From: an uncultured Eubacteriaceae bacterium
GTDB lineage: Bacteria; Bacillota; Clostridia; Lachnospirales; CAG-274
Length of the DNA: 21,282 nucleotides
Reading direction: 5' to 3'
Assembly (NCBI GenBank): GCA_938042265.1
Contig: CALIRN010000214.1
Span: 1-21,282 of the forward strand
In this document: positions 15,122-21,282 of the stretch, piece after piece
Position numbering within the stretch: position 1 is the first letter of the stretch
Layout: each line of letters starts with the position of its first letter
Notes under the pieces: generated by a model
The model's database searches: none
The model's input: the letters and a program-made list of their open reading frames with translations, nothing else
Told to the model about the DNA's origin: nothing
Program-made: the position numbers and the translations under genes

Positions 15122-15886
15122 ATGGGATTTTGGGATTTTCTTGAAGACATAGTTGACGGTGTTGATGATTTTATTGACGGTATCGGAGAATTAGCAAATG
15201 ATATAGAAGATACTAAAGATGAAATTAATGAAATACTTACAGACGGAGTATATGAAGTATTTGTAAAAAACAATGATAATTACAAAACCTCTTATGAAAA
15301 AAAATCAGAAGCTAATTTAATTATTGCCGAACAAAGCGATAAGTATAATGATAAGTATAATGAATTAAAAGAAGTTACTAATAATCTAAATGAGCATATT
15401 GAATTATTGCATCAGAAAAAAATCAAAATTCTGGGGGAACTTTATAAACTGAATAGTCCAACAATGCTTAAATTAAACGATACAAAGCCTTTTTCTGCTC
15501 CTGTGTACAATAAAGACAAAACATATATGCTCTTAGAAAAAATACTGGGGTTAGATAAGTATATCGGTATTTTAGCAAAAAAATCTTACGCTAATGAATA
15601 TTTAGAAAATGCCTTGGACTTTGAGGCTTATATTTCAGGCTTAATAGCTGACATTAACCGCATTGAAACAAAAATCTGTGCAGTTGAACAAATGCTTAAG
15701 GAAGAAGATATGCTTCTGGATGCTTTAGAGAAATCAATTTCTACTAAACGAGAGCTTAAGCATCATAATATTGCTATTATACTCAACAAATTAATTTCCG
15801 AATATGTTTTAAATCAAAGTGGTGATACAAATTCCGTATATGTTTCCGCAATTGAAGAGCTAAAAGAGCTTTGCTGCAAATATTGA
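15122..15886 (+). CDS. Hypothetical coiled-coil protein, second gene of an AT-rich pair
   Basis: The 254-residue protein begins MGFWDFLEDIVDGVDDFIDG, a glycine-punctuated, strongly acidic amphipathic segment continuing to about residue 45 that could bind membrane or a partner. Two long helical, coiled-coil-prone regions follow: about 60-105 (repeated SDKYNDKYNELKEV-type heptads) and about 165-215. There is no signal peptide or true membrane helix and no catalytic motif that I recognise. GAAAGAGGA precedes ATG 15122. Codon use is AT-rich like the preceding gene and unlike the ribosomal genes beyond. The pair ends before the symmetric terminator at 16016-16044. Possibilities include a phage-type, antagonism or surface-complex accessory protein, but none is supported by a motif. 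Confidence 0.75.
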   Translation: MGFWDFLEDIVDGVDDFIDGIGELANDIEDTKDEINEILTDGVYEVFVKNNDNYKTSYEKKSEANLIIAEQSDKYNDKYNELKEVTNNLNEHIELLHQKKIKILGELYKLNSPTMLKLNDTKPFSAPVYNKDKTYMLLEKILGLDKYIGILAKKSYANEYLENALDFEAYISGLIADINRIETKICAVEQMLKEEDMLLDALEKSISTKRELKHHNIAIILNKLISEYVLNQSGDTNSVYVSAIEELKELCCKY

Positions 15887-15910
15887 TATTTTACAATTTT
15901 CTAAAGATGA

Positions 15911-16015
15911 TATAATATACTTTTAATTTTTAATGTGATATTGTAAGCCCTTGAATCAGGTGTAACTGCTATGCTGTTGCTCACTGCGAAAAAAACTGTC
16001 AACCGTTACAAACTT
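15911..16015 (+). ncRNA. Candidate small RNA between an extended -10 promoter and the shared terminator
   Basis: TATAAT at 15911-15916 is preceded by TG in the extended -10 position (TGATATAAT), with only a weak -35. A transcript from about 15923 would end at the 16016-16044 terminator, about 120 nt long. It contains an outer TGTAAC/GTTACA pairing (15961-15966 with 16005-16010) and no open frame of note. This is tentative; it may be only untranslated region. Confidence 0.25.
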
Positions 16016-16044
16016 AAAAAGCATCGGCAAAACCGATGCTTTTT
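16016..16044. terminator. Symmetric bidirectional terminator
   Basis: AAAAAGCATCGG, a CAAAA loop and CCGATGCTTTTT form a 12-bp stem with A/T tails on both sides. It serves the ribosomal operon on the minus strand and the AT-rich pair on the plus strand. Confidence 0.92.
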
Positions 16045-16056
16045 AACGTTAATTTA

Positions 16057-16752
16057 TTATTCGCTGATCTTAGCAGCATTAACCTTTACGCTAGGACCCA
16101 TAGTAGTTGTAAGCACAACACTCTTAAGGTAAGTACCCTTAGCAGCAGCAGGCTTAGCCTTTACGATAGCGCTCATAAGAGTCTGGAAGTTTTCCTGGAG
16201 CTTTTCAGCACCGAAAGAAACCTTACCCACCGGAACGTGGATAATGTTAGTTTTGTCAAGACGGTACTCAATCTTACCTGCCTTGATTTCCTCAATAGCC
16301 TGAGTAACGTTCATAGTAACAGTACCTGCCTTAGGGTTTGGCATAAGACCCTTAGGACCAAGTACACGACCGATACGGCCTACAAGACCCATCATGTCCG
16401 GCGTAGCAACTACAACGTCAAAGTCAAACCAGTTTTCACCCTGAATTTTAGCAATCATATCCTCTGCACCGACAAAATCAGCACCTGCCTTAACAGCCTC
16501 ATCAGCCTTGTCACCCTTAGCGAAAACAAGCACACGTACAGTCTTGCCTGTACCGTGAGGCAGTACAACAGCGCCTCTAACCTGCTGGTCAGCATGGCGG
16601 CTGTCAACACCGAGACGGATATGAGCCTCAACTGTTTCATCAAACTTAGCGGAAGCAACCTGTGGGATTAATGCACAAGCAGCATCCATATCATATAATG
16701 CAGCTCTGTCAACGAGCTTAGCCTTTTCGAGATATTTCTTTCCTCTTTTCAA
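16057..16752 (-). CDS. rplA: Ribosomal protein L1
   Basis: The 231-residue protein is the L1-stalk component of the 50S subunit and, in many bacteria, a translational repressor of its own operon. The sequence is full length, with the typical [20 protein letters not shown] start, [20 protein letters not shown], the central [15 protein letters not shown] motif and the [19 protein letters not shown]-terminus. The start codon is TTG (16752-16750), fixed by AAGGAGG at 16761-16767. It is last in the rpmG-secE-nusG-rplK-rplA operon; rplJ and rplL, which usually follow, are not here because the terminator at 16016-16044 ends the unit. Confidence 0.97.
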   Translation of the reverse strand: MKRGKKYLEKAKLVDRAALYDMDAACALIPQVASAKFDETVEAHIRLGVDSRHADQQVRGAVVLPHGTGKTVRVLVFAKGDKADEAVKAGADFVGAEDMIAKIQGENWFDFDVVVATPDMMGLVGRIGRVLGPKGLMPNPKAGTVTMNVTQAIEEIKAGKIEYRLDKTNIIHVPVGKVSFGAEKLQENFQTLMSAIVKAKPAAAKGTYLKSVVLTTTMGPSVKVNAAKISE

Positions 16753-16768
16753 AATAGTTCCTCCTTAT

Positions 16769-16799
16769 GTGGTAATATCGGGAGATTTGTCCCTCCCAC
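16769..16799 (-). promoter_or_regulatory. GTGG...CCAC leader element before rplA, possible L1-binding site
   Basis: On the minus strand GTGGGAGGGA, a short loop, TCTCCCG, ATATTA and CCAC fold as an outer GTGG/CCAC helix and an inner GGGAG/CTCCC helix separated by an asymmetric loop. A near copy precedes rplK. This architecture resembles the L1 target on 23S rRNA and its mRNA mimics, so autoregulation by L1 is inferred. Confidence 0.5.
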
Positions 16800-16861
16800 T
16801 TAACAGCCTGACCGATTTGTCAGACAATGATAGTTATGAAATATTGCCAAGGTACAGTATT

Positions 16862-17287
16862 TTAGTCCTCAACAACAATACCCATGCTTCTTGCAGTACC
16901 GCTGATCATACTGATGGCAGCGTCAAGTGAAGCAGCGTTAAGATCAGGCATCTTCTGCTCAGCAATCTTTGCAACATCAGCCTTTGAAATCTTAGCAACC
17001 TTAGTCTTGTTAGGTGTACCTGAACCTGACTCAATCTTGCAGGCCTTCTTAAGAAGAACGGCAGCAGGAGGAGTCTTAGTCACGAATGTGAAGCTCTTAT
17101 CCTGATAAACAGTGATAACAACAGGGATAATAAGACCTGCATCCTTAGCAGTTCTCTCGTTGAACTCCTTACAGAAGCCCATAATATTTACACCGTGCTG
17201 ACCTAAAGCAGGACCAACAGGTGGTGCAGGTGTAGCCTTACCTGCAGCAATCTGTAACTTAATATAACCTTGTACTTTCTTTGCCAT
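16862..17287 (-). CDS. rplK: Ribosomal protein L11
   Basis: The 141-residue protein binds the GTPase-associated region of 23S rRNA with L10. The family start [42 protein letters not shown] and the C-terminal [24 protein letters not shown] are intact. ATG 17287 is preferred to a start four codons earlier because GGAGGTG lies upstream at the right spacing and L11 proteins begin MAKK. It sits between nusG and rplA in the usual order. Confidence 0.97.
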   Translation of the reverse strand: MAKKVQGYIKLQIAAGKATPAPPVGPALGQHGVNIMGFCKEFNERTAKDAGLIIPVVITVYQDKSFTFVTKTPPAAVLLKKACKIESGSGTPNKTKVAKISKADVAKIAEQKMPDLNAASLDAAISMISGTARSMGIVVED

Positions 17288-17309
17288 TTTTAAAGGCACC
17301 TCCTATAAT

Positions 17310-17338
17310 GTGGTAATTAGCGGGATTTTCCCTCCCAC
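17310..17338 (-). promoter_or_regulatory. GTGG...CCAC leader element before rplK, possible L1-binding site
   Basis: The minus strand reads GTGGGAGGGAAAATCCCG followed by CTAATTACCAC: an outer GTGG/CCAC helix with an inner GGGA/TCCC helix, then AGGAGG of rplK. It is a near duplicate of the element before rplA. Confidence 0.5.
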
Positions 17339-17365
17339 GGAGAGCTTACCTTAACTCTCCTCTTA

Positions 17366-17899
17366 TCAGTTCATAGCTTGGACCTGATTAAAGCTCAGCT
17401 CCATTGGGGTTTCACGCCCAAACATGGACAATTTAACAACGACAGTTTTCTTGCCGAGGTTAATCTCCTTAACAACGCCAACAGAATCAGCAAACGGACC
17501 GCTTGTTACAAGCACGCTGTCACCCTCCGCAATATCAAGGTCGACAACGGAAAAGCTCTCAATACCCATAGCCATAACTTCCTCATCGGTAAGTGCAACC
17601 GGCTTTGAGCCCGGACCCACAAAGCTTGTAACACCTCTGGTATTGCGCACAACATACCAGGTATCATCATTCATAATCATTTTAAGCAGTACATAACCCG
17701 GGAAGGTCTTTCTCTGTACAACCTTTTTCTGACCGTTTTTGATTTCAACCTCATCTTCAACAGGCACTGCAACCTCTTGTATAAGGTCGTGCATACCGCG
17801 GTTTTCAACCAGTTTTTCAATATTGGCTTTTACTTTGTTTTCATAACCCGAATAGGTATGTACAACATACCATCTAACTTGATTTTCCTGTTCAGACAT
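17366..17899 (-). CDS. nusG: Transcription termination/antitermination factor NusG
   Basis: The 177-residue protein binds RNA polymerase and modulates pausing and Rho-dependent termination. The NGN domain (WYVVHTYSGYENKVKANIEK, then FPGYVLLKM and NTRGVTSFVGPG) occupies about residues 8-115. The KOW domain (EGDSVLVTSGPFADSVGVVKEI) occupies about 125-175. GAGGTCG precedes ATG 17899. The order secE-nusG-rplK-rplA is the standard bacterial one. Confidence 0.97.
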   Translation of the reverse strand: MSEQENQVRWYVVHTYSGYENKVKANIEKLVENRGMHDLIQEVAVPVEDEVEIKNGQKKVVQRKTFPGYVLLKMIMNDDTWYVVRNTRGVTSFVGPGSKPVALTDEEVMAMGIESFSVVDLDIAEGDSVLVTSGPFADSVGVVKEINLGKKTVVVKLSMFGRETPMELSFNQVQAMN

Positions 17900-17925
17900 A
17901 CAATCGACCTCATTTGCAAAAAGAA

Positions 17926-18204
17926 TTACGCATTAGTAACCAAGTTAATAAGTGCATCGTATCCATAGTTAAGACCTGTGTCAAGACCAAAGATAATTGC
18001 ACCTAATACAAAGCACAATACAAGCACTATAACTGTTTCCTTAATAACCTCCTGTCTGGTAGGCCATACAATTTTTTTGTACTCAGCCTTATGTGCACCA
18101 AACCAGCTGCTAAAGGAAAAACCCTTTTTGTCTTTTGCCTTTTTGTCCTTTTTCTTTTCAGGCTCTGAAACAGTGTTAGTAGTTTTGGTTTCTTCCAATT
18201 TCAT
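17926..18204 (-). CDS. secE: Preprotein translocase subunit SecE
   Basis: The 92-residue protein has a lysine-rich cytoplasmic N-terminus (about 1-35), the conserved amphipathic AEYKKIVWPTRQEVIKET segment (about 40-57) and a single C-terminal membrane helix (about 58-80). That is the short SecE form usual in Gram-positives, which clamps SecY in the Sec translocon. GAAAGGGG precedes the ATG. It lies between rpmG and nusG. Confidence 0.93.
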   Translation of the reverse strand: MKLEETKTTNTVSEPEKKKDKKAKDKKGFSFSSWFGAHKAEYKKIVWPTRQEVIKETVIVLVLCFVLGAIIFGLDTGLNYGYDALINLVTNA

Positions 18205-18233
18205 TACGCCCCTTTCTCAAAAGGTGTTGAGAA

Positions 18234-18383
18234 TTACTTTGTTTCTCTGTGTAATGTGTGCTTACCGCAGAATTTGCAATACTTTTTGGTTTCCATTCTG
18301 TCAGGATGTACCTTCTTGTCCTTCATTGTATCGTAGTTTCTCTGCTTACAATCAGTACATGCCAATGTAATTCTTGTTCTCAA
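18234..18383 (-). CDS. rpmG: Ribosomal protein L33 (zinc-binding form)
   Basis: The 49-residue protein has the two CxxC pairs of zinc-type L33 (CTDC and CKFC), plus the family's [16 protein letters not shown] stretch and the end HTLHRETK. The start is placed at TTG 18383 because AGAGGTGG lies five bases upstream and L33 proteins are 49 residues beginning with a basic R-R-I strand. A start further upstream would add 11 residues not seen in the family. It is first in the rpmG-secE-nusG-rplK-rplA operon. Confidence 0.92.
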   Translation of the reverse strand: MRTRITLACTDCKQRNYDTMKDKKVHPDRMETKKYCKFCGKHTLHRETK

Positions 18384-18465
18384 GACTTCCACCTCTCTTT
18401 TATCTCTCATTAACAAACAGCCGCACAGCTTTTAAATGTGTGTTTTATCGTGAGTTAAGGCACAC

Positions 18466-18489
18466 AAAAAAAAGACGACATGCGTCTTT
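18466..18489 (-). terminator. Terminator-like hairpin at the 5' end of the rpmG operon transcript
   Basis: On the minus strand AAAGACG (18489-18483), a five-base loop and CGTCTTT (18477-18471) form a perfect 7-bp stem followed by a run of T (18473-18466). It lies immediately downstream of the rpmG promoter, so the predicted transcript starts at or within the stem. Confidence 0.65.
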
Positions 18490-18492
18490 ATC

Positions 18493-18521
18493 ATAATAGC
18501 ATAATCAGCCTGCCGTGTCAA
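18493..18521 (-). promoter_or_regulatory. Strong promoter of the rpmG-rplA operon
   Basis: On the minus strand TTGACA (18521-18516), a 17-base spacer and TATTAT (18498-18493). The transcription start is expected near 18486. It is back to back with the DUF1292 promoter, 28 bases between the two -35 boxes. Confidence 0.85.
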
Positions 18522-18549
18522 CACCTTTTAACAAAATTTGTTTTAAAAA

Positions 18550-18578
18550 TTGACATAAGGCACAAGGTATGCTATTAT
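18550..18578 (+). promoter_or_regulatory. Strong promoter of the DUF1292 gene
   Basis: TTGACA (18550-18555), a 17-base spacer and TATTAT (18573-18578). The -10 context TATGCTATTAT is shared with the divergent rpmG promoter. Confidence 0.85.
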
Positions 18579-18634
18579 CTTTAAATATGGTAACACAAAT
18601 GCAAACTGATTTCAAGTATTATTTTGGAGGATAT

Positions 18635-18907
18635 ATGAGTGAAAAAATAGAAGATTTAATTTATCTTACCGATGATGACGGCAATGAGGAGGCATACAGC
18701 TTTCTTGACCTGATTGAATATGAAGGCTGTGAATACGTTGTGCTTTACCCAGAGGACGAGAGCAGCGACGGCACTGTTGAAATCTTGCGTGGGGAGGATT
18801 TAAACGAGGAGGAGGACGCTTATCTCCCCGTTGACTCCGAGGAGGTTTTAAACGCCGTATTTGAAATTTTTAAGGAAAAGAATAAGGATGAATTTGAGTT
18901 TATTTAA
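18635..18907 (+). CDS. DUF1292 family acidic protein
   Basis: The 90-residue, strongly acidic cytoplasmic protein matches the DUF1292 pattern: an initial IYLTDDDGNEEAYSFLDLIEYEG strand-turn, then EYVVLYPEDE, a variable acidic segment, and a helical end EEVLNAVFEIFKE. Members are common in Firmicutes, often near alaS/ruvX-type genes, and have no settled function. ATG 18635 is chosen because GGAGG lies at 18626-18630 and the promoter's expected start site is near 18585, which excludes the upstream ATG codons in the same frame. A stem-loop follows the stop. Confidence 0.87.
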   Translation: MSEKIEDLIYLTDDDGNEEAYSFLDLIEYEGCEYVVLYPEDESSDGTVEILRGEDLNEEEDAYLPVDSEEVLNAVFEIFKEKNKDEFEFI

Positions 18908-18921
18908 CTGACACATTAAGT

Positions 18922-18941
18922 CTCCGCCTCATTGGGCGGAG
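18922..18941. terminator. Stem-loop after the DUF1292 gene
   Basis: CTCCGCC and GGCGGAG form a 7-bp GC-rich stem with a six-base loop. There is no strong T-run on the plus side. It could act for the DUF1292 gene and for the broken gene on the other strand. Confidence 0.55.
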
Positions 18942-18954
18942 GGTGCTTACTATA

Positions 18955-19253
18955 CTAAGCCCTAATAATAACATTGTCATCCCCAACCATCCTGTCAAAC
19001 AGTTTGAAGCCTGTTGCAGCAAGTGTAAATCTTAATGGTACATAAACAGTACCATTAAGGTTAAACGGTGCAACAGCCATGTTTCATTCTTTATCTTTAA
19101 TATAAGCCTTGTTATCCGCCACTTTGAGACGGATTTCGGTATAGCTTCAACCCTCCCGAGCATTAGCTGTCATACTGAACAATACAACTAAAAGCACTCC
19201 TGTCAAAAAAGCATAAAATGGATTCCTAAATTTTTTTCCATAATATTTCTCAC
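18955..19253 (-). pseudogene. Decayed secreted protein with copper-amine-oxidase-like N-terminal domain
   Basis: On the minus strand a signal peptide-like stretch (FLTGVLLVVLFSMTANA) is followed in one frame by EIRLKVADNKAYIKDKE and AVAPFNLNGTVYVPLRF, then TLAATGFEPV. That is the recognisable pattern of the copper amine oxidase-like N-terminal ('stalk') domain found in surface proteins of Clostridia. The frame is broken by three TGA codons (after EG, after DKE, after EPV). A frame change is needed at a run of six T near the signal peptide, and another near the end to reach GDDNVIIRA-TAG. No single intact gene can be read. It fills the left half of the 18942-19440 gap; from 19254 to 19439 the sequence is AT-rich and I see no feature. 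Confidence 0.7.
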
Positions 19254-19439
19254 TTCATTTATTATATAGAATTATACATACTTTGGTTAAATTTAACATT
19301 AATGATTGGTTTAATTATATATATTTTTTTAAGAGCAGGTCTCCTGAAAAGTTAAAGTAACTTTAAAAAGCATTTTCAACAACAAATAAATATTCATCCA
19401 CATAGCTGGTGGCAGACTGTCGTGTGATTTTCTATACAC

Positions 19440-19467
19440 AAAAAAACGGCTGACATAAGTCAGCCGT
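19440..19467 (-). terminator. Intrinsic terminator of metY
   Basis: ACGGCTGAC and GTCAGCCGT (19446-19454 and 19459-19467) form a perfect 9-bp stem with a 4-base loop. On the minus strand it is followed by a run of T. Confidence 0.9.
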
Positions 19468-19502
19468 CAGGCGTGTCAAAAAAGCGGCACACCATTGATT
19501 TA

Positions 19503-20801
19503 TTATTTTTCAATAGTCTTAAATGCATTGTCAAGGTCTGCAATAATATCGTCAATATGCTCAGTACCTATTGAAAGCCTGATTGTGTTAGGCTTAATAC
19601 CGCACTCAGTAAGCTCCTGCTCATTCATCTGTGAGTGAGTGGTAGTTGCAGGGTGTATAACAAGTGACTTAACATCGGCCACATTTGCAAGCAGCGAAAA
19701 AATTTCAAGGCTGTCGATAAACCTCTTAGCTTCTTCCGCACCGCCCTTAATCTCAAAGGTAAAGATTGACGCACCACCCTTAGGGAAGTACTTTTTATAC
19801 AGTGCATGATATTTGTTATCCTCTAAAGCAGGGTGATTTACCTTTTCAACAAGAGGATGGCTGCTCAGGTAATCAACTACCTTAAGGGTATTTTCAACGT
19901 GTCTTTCAACCCTGAGAGAAAGGGTTTCAAGCCCCTGTAAAAACAGGAAGGCGTGTAAAGGAGCAATTGTTGCGCCCGTATCTCTTAAAAGAATTGCTCT
20001 TATCCTTGTAACAAAGGCAGCAGCACCTACAGCCTTTGAAAAGCTGATGCCGTGATAGCTTGGGTCAGGCTCTGTAATACTTGGGAACTTGCCTGATGCC
20101 TCCCAGTCAACCCTGCCGCTGTCTACAATAACACCGCCAATAGCAGTACCGTGACCTCCGATAAACTTGGTTGCAGAATGTACCACAATATCCGCACCAA
20201 AATCAATAGGTCTTAAAAGATAAGGTGTAGCAAAGGTACTGTCCACAGCCAGCGGGATTTTATTTTCATGGGCAATCCTTGCTGCTGCCTCAATATCAAT
20301 AATGTTTGCACTAGGATTACCGATTGACTCAATATATACTGCCTTTGTGTTTGGCTTAATTGCCTTTGCAAAGTTTTCCACATCATCAGGGTCAACAAAG
20401 GTAGTTTCAATACCGTACTCCTTAAGGGTGTGAGCAAGCAGGTTATAGGTACCGCCGTAAAGAGTTGCCGCCGCAACTATATGGTCTCCTGCCTTTGCAA
20501 GATTTTGTATTGTGTATGTAATTGCAGCCGCACCGCTTGCCACACCAAGGGCCGCCACACCGCCCTCAAGCGCCGCAATTCTCTGCTCAAATATATCCTG
20601 AGTAGGGTTTGTAAGCCTGCCGTAAATGTTACCTGCATCACTTAAGCCAAAGCGCGCTGCCGCATGCTCGCAATTTCTGAATACATATGAGGTGGTCTGA
20701 TAAATGGGCACTGCTCTTGCGTCCGTAACAGGATCAGGGCTTTCCTGTCCAACGTGTAACTGTAATGTTTCAAAATGTAATTCTCTATCCTTAATACTCA
20801 T
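19503..20801 (-). CDS. metY: O-acetylhomoserine sulfhydrylase (aminocarboxypropyltransferase)
   Basis: The 432-residue PLP enzyme of the Cys/Met metabolism family makes homocysteine from O-acetylhomoserine and sulfide; relatives may also act as cysteine synthases. The N-terminal [31 protein letters not shown] start is characteristic of MetY rather than MetB/Met[37 protein letters not shown] and [14 protein letters not shown] follow. The PLP lysine is Lys212 in [14 protein letters not shown]. The C-terminal [15 protein letters not shown] and [12 protein letters not shown] are intact and length is normal. AGGAGG at 20811-20816 precedes ATG 20801. A long leader with a short upstream reading frame suggests regulation by sulfur amino acids. 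It is monocistronic. Confidence 0.96.
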   Translation of the reverse strand: MSIKDRELHFETLQLHVGQESPDPVTDARAVPIYQTTSYVFRNCEHAAARFGLSDAGNIYGRLTNPTQDIFEQRIAALEGGVAALGVASGAAAITYTIQNLAKAGDHIVAAATLYGGTYNLLAHTLKEYGIETTFVDPDDVENFAKAIKPNTKAVYIESIGNPSANIIDIEAAARIAHENKIPLAVDSTFATPYLLRPIDFGADIVVHSATKFIGGHGTAIGGVIVDSGRVDWEASGKFPSITEPDPSYHGISFSKAVGAAAFVTRIRAILLRDTGATIAPLHAFLFLQGLETLSLRVERHVENTLKVVDYLSSHPLVEKVNHPALEDNKYHALYKKYFPKGGASIFTFEIKGGAEEAKRFIDSLEIFSLLANVADVKSLVIHPATTTHSQMNEQELTECGIKPNTIRLSIGTEHIDDIIADLDNAFKTIEK

Positions 20802-20872
20802 AATAAATTTCCTCCTAAAAAATAAATATCAATAATATTAGTACTTCGTTTTACTATGTACTCACAGTCAAA

Positions 20873-20887
20873 GGCATCGTTTATGCC
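20873..20887 (-). promoter_or_regulatory. Hairpin in the metY leader
   Basis: GGCAT and ATGCC form a 5-bp stem with a CGTTT/AAACG loop, extended by two A-T pairs past one mismatch. It lies between the leader peptide stop and the metY ribosome-binding site. Together with AGTAC/GTACT pairing nearer the gene it could form part of an attenuator, though no clear terminator is visible. Confidence 0.35.
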
Positions 20888-20936
20888 GTTGGCCTAATTG
20901 ATGGAGCACTGATTTAATGTAATTTTTATCGGTTTT

Positions 20937-20993
20937 TCAACAGATACACATTCGTCCTTTAGCCGTTTTAAAAGCAAATAATAGTATGCTCAC
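20937..20993 (-). CDS. Candidate cysteine-sensing leader peptide upstream of metY
   Basis: A GTG-started 18-codon frame encodes MSILLFAFKTAKGRMCIC and stops at TGA (20939-20937). GGAGG lies seven bases before the GTG. It is located inside the transcribed leader of metY, about 35 bases after the predicted transcription start and about 135 bases before metY. Two of the last three sense codons are Cys (TGT), the arrangement expected of a leader peptide on which ribosomes would stall when charged tRNA-Cys is scarce. The product of the regulated gene uses sulfide, so the logic fits. It is too short to be proved by sequence alone and could be chance. Confidence 0.4.
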   Translation of the reverse strand: MSILLFAFKTAKGRMCIC

Positions 20994-21036
20994 TTAAATT
21001 CCTCCATTTCCTATCTCATTAATAGGTTATGCTGTT

Positions 21037-21065
21037 AGTATAAACCACATTTCCCAGTTTGTCAA
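21037..21065 (-). promoter_or_regulatory. Promoter of metY and its leader
   Basis: On the minus strand TTGACA (21065-21060), a 17-base spacer and TATACT (21042-21037). The transcription start is expected near 21030, giving a leader of about 230 bases. No SAM riboswitch or T-box signature is recognised in it. Confidence 0.82.
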
Positions 21066-21115
21066 TAGGATTTTTTCCATTTTTTTAATTTTTTAAAAAG
21101 AGCTGATGTAAAATA

Positions 21116-21165
21116 AACCGACCTCAAAAAGTCAGACCCAAAAATCCAACATTCTGAAATCGGTT
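21116..21165 (-). terminator. Probable terminator of the gene at the right edge
   Basis: Arms 21116-21125 and 21156-21165 form a 10-bp stem. Read on the minus strand it is AACCGATTTC/GAGGTCGGTT, with two G-U wobbles, then TTTATTTT. The loop is about 30 bases. Confidence 0.6.
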
Positions 21166-21188
21166 CACTATGCAAGTATACTTTATAA

Positions 21189-21282
21189 TCAATCAATAAT
21201 ACTATCACCGGCGGGCAAGGTATCCTCAACAGAAGGCATATTGATAATCTCTCTGAACTCGTCACCCGTAATTTTTTCCTTT
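21189..21282 (-). CDS. 3' end of a probable FtsH-type ATP-dependent zinc protease (partial)
   Basis: Only the last about 30 residues are in the window: KEKITGDEFREI, then an acidic tail NMPSVEDTLPAGDSIID and TGA at 21191-21189. The KEKITG-EF pattern is the usual C-terminal end of the FtsH peptidase domain (…EKEKITGEEF…), a membrane AAA+ protease that removes misfolded membrane proteins. The rest lies beyond the right edge. With so few residues the family call is tentative. Confidence 0.5.
   Translation of the reverse strand, partial: KEKITGDEFREIINMPSVEDTLPAGDSIID

Noticed and set aside
16036..16671. Long plus-strand open frame opposite rplA
   Set aside because: It is an antisense shadow of a highly biased ribosomal gene, with no ribosome-binding site and no family pattern.
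18955..19253. TGA read as tryptophan or selenocysteine
   Set aside because: proS, the hydrolase, the folate gene and the coiled-coil gene all end in TGA at their family-typical ends or before a terminator, and this gene also has frame changes.
20818..21030. SAM riboswitch in the metY leader
   Set aside because: I see no conserved SAM-I core or terminator pairing; the short Cys-ending frame explains the leader better.
1..21282. CRISPR array, tRNA or rRNA genes, intact insertion sequence
   Set aside because: No regularly spaced repeats, no cloverleaf or rRNA sequence, and no transposase gene were recognised on either strand.

Overview
The window looks like a low-to-moderate GC endospore-forming Clostridia chromosome or metagenomic contig, probably close to the Ruminococcus/Oscillospira group. 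The evidence is a complete gerA-type spore germination operon, a secreted protein with a dockerin type I module, a type 3 prolyl-tRNA synthetase, Zn-type L33, and a conventional rpmG-secE-nusG-rplK-rplA block. TGA is used as a normal stop.

Layout, left to right. Positions 1-1200 hold a TetR regulator and then an abrupt chimera. The first codons of a probable DUF2871 gene run in frame into the C-terminal quarter of tsaD, which reads on into a YlbF-like domain; an alpha/beta hydrolase with its own terminator follows. Positions 1913-4910 (minus strand) carry an MBOAT O-acyltransferase and a DHHW/SGNH-like partner gene broken by a frameshift, then a decayed XRE-type regulator. Positions 4910-5160 are a hairpin-rich non-coding island. 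proS follows with a near-perfect promoter and terminator. Positions 6860-9675 are an overlapping operon: zinc-ribbon membrane protein, 5-formyltetrahydrofolate cyclo-ligase, proA. Positions 9776-13277 (minus) are gerA-gerB-gerC. These diverge from a dockerin-CAP secreted protein (13423-14712), which leads into two AT-rich genes of unknown function (14741-15886). A symmetric terminator at 16016-16044 separates them from the convergent ribosomal/nusG block (16057-18383, minus). A divergent promoter pair then serves rpmG and a DUF1292 gene. Positions 18955-19253 hold a multiply broken secreted copper-amine-oxidase-like protein. metY (O-acetylhomoserine sulfhydrylase) follows, with a roughly 230-nt leader encoding a short peptide that ends Cys-Ile-Cys-stop. 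The right edge is the 3' end of a probable ftsH.

Most genes are ordinary. The observations most worth a second look are the Cys-rich leader peptide of metY, the terminator-like hairpin placed almost at the rpmG transcription start, the unassigned AT-rich gene pair, the structured island before proS, the twin GTGG...CCAC leaders of rplK and rplA, and a possible contig join near position 635. Several frame breaks fall at or beside homopolymers, so some 'pseudogenes' may be sequencing errors.
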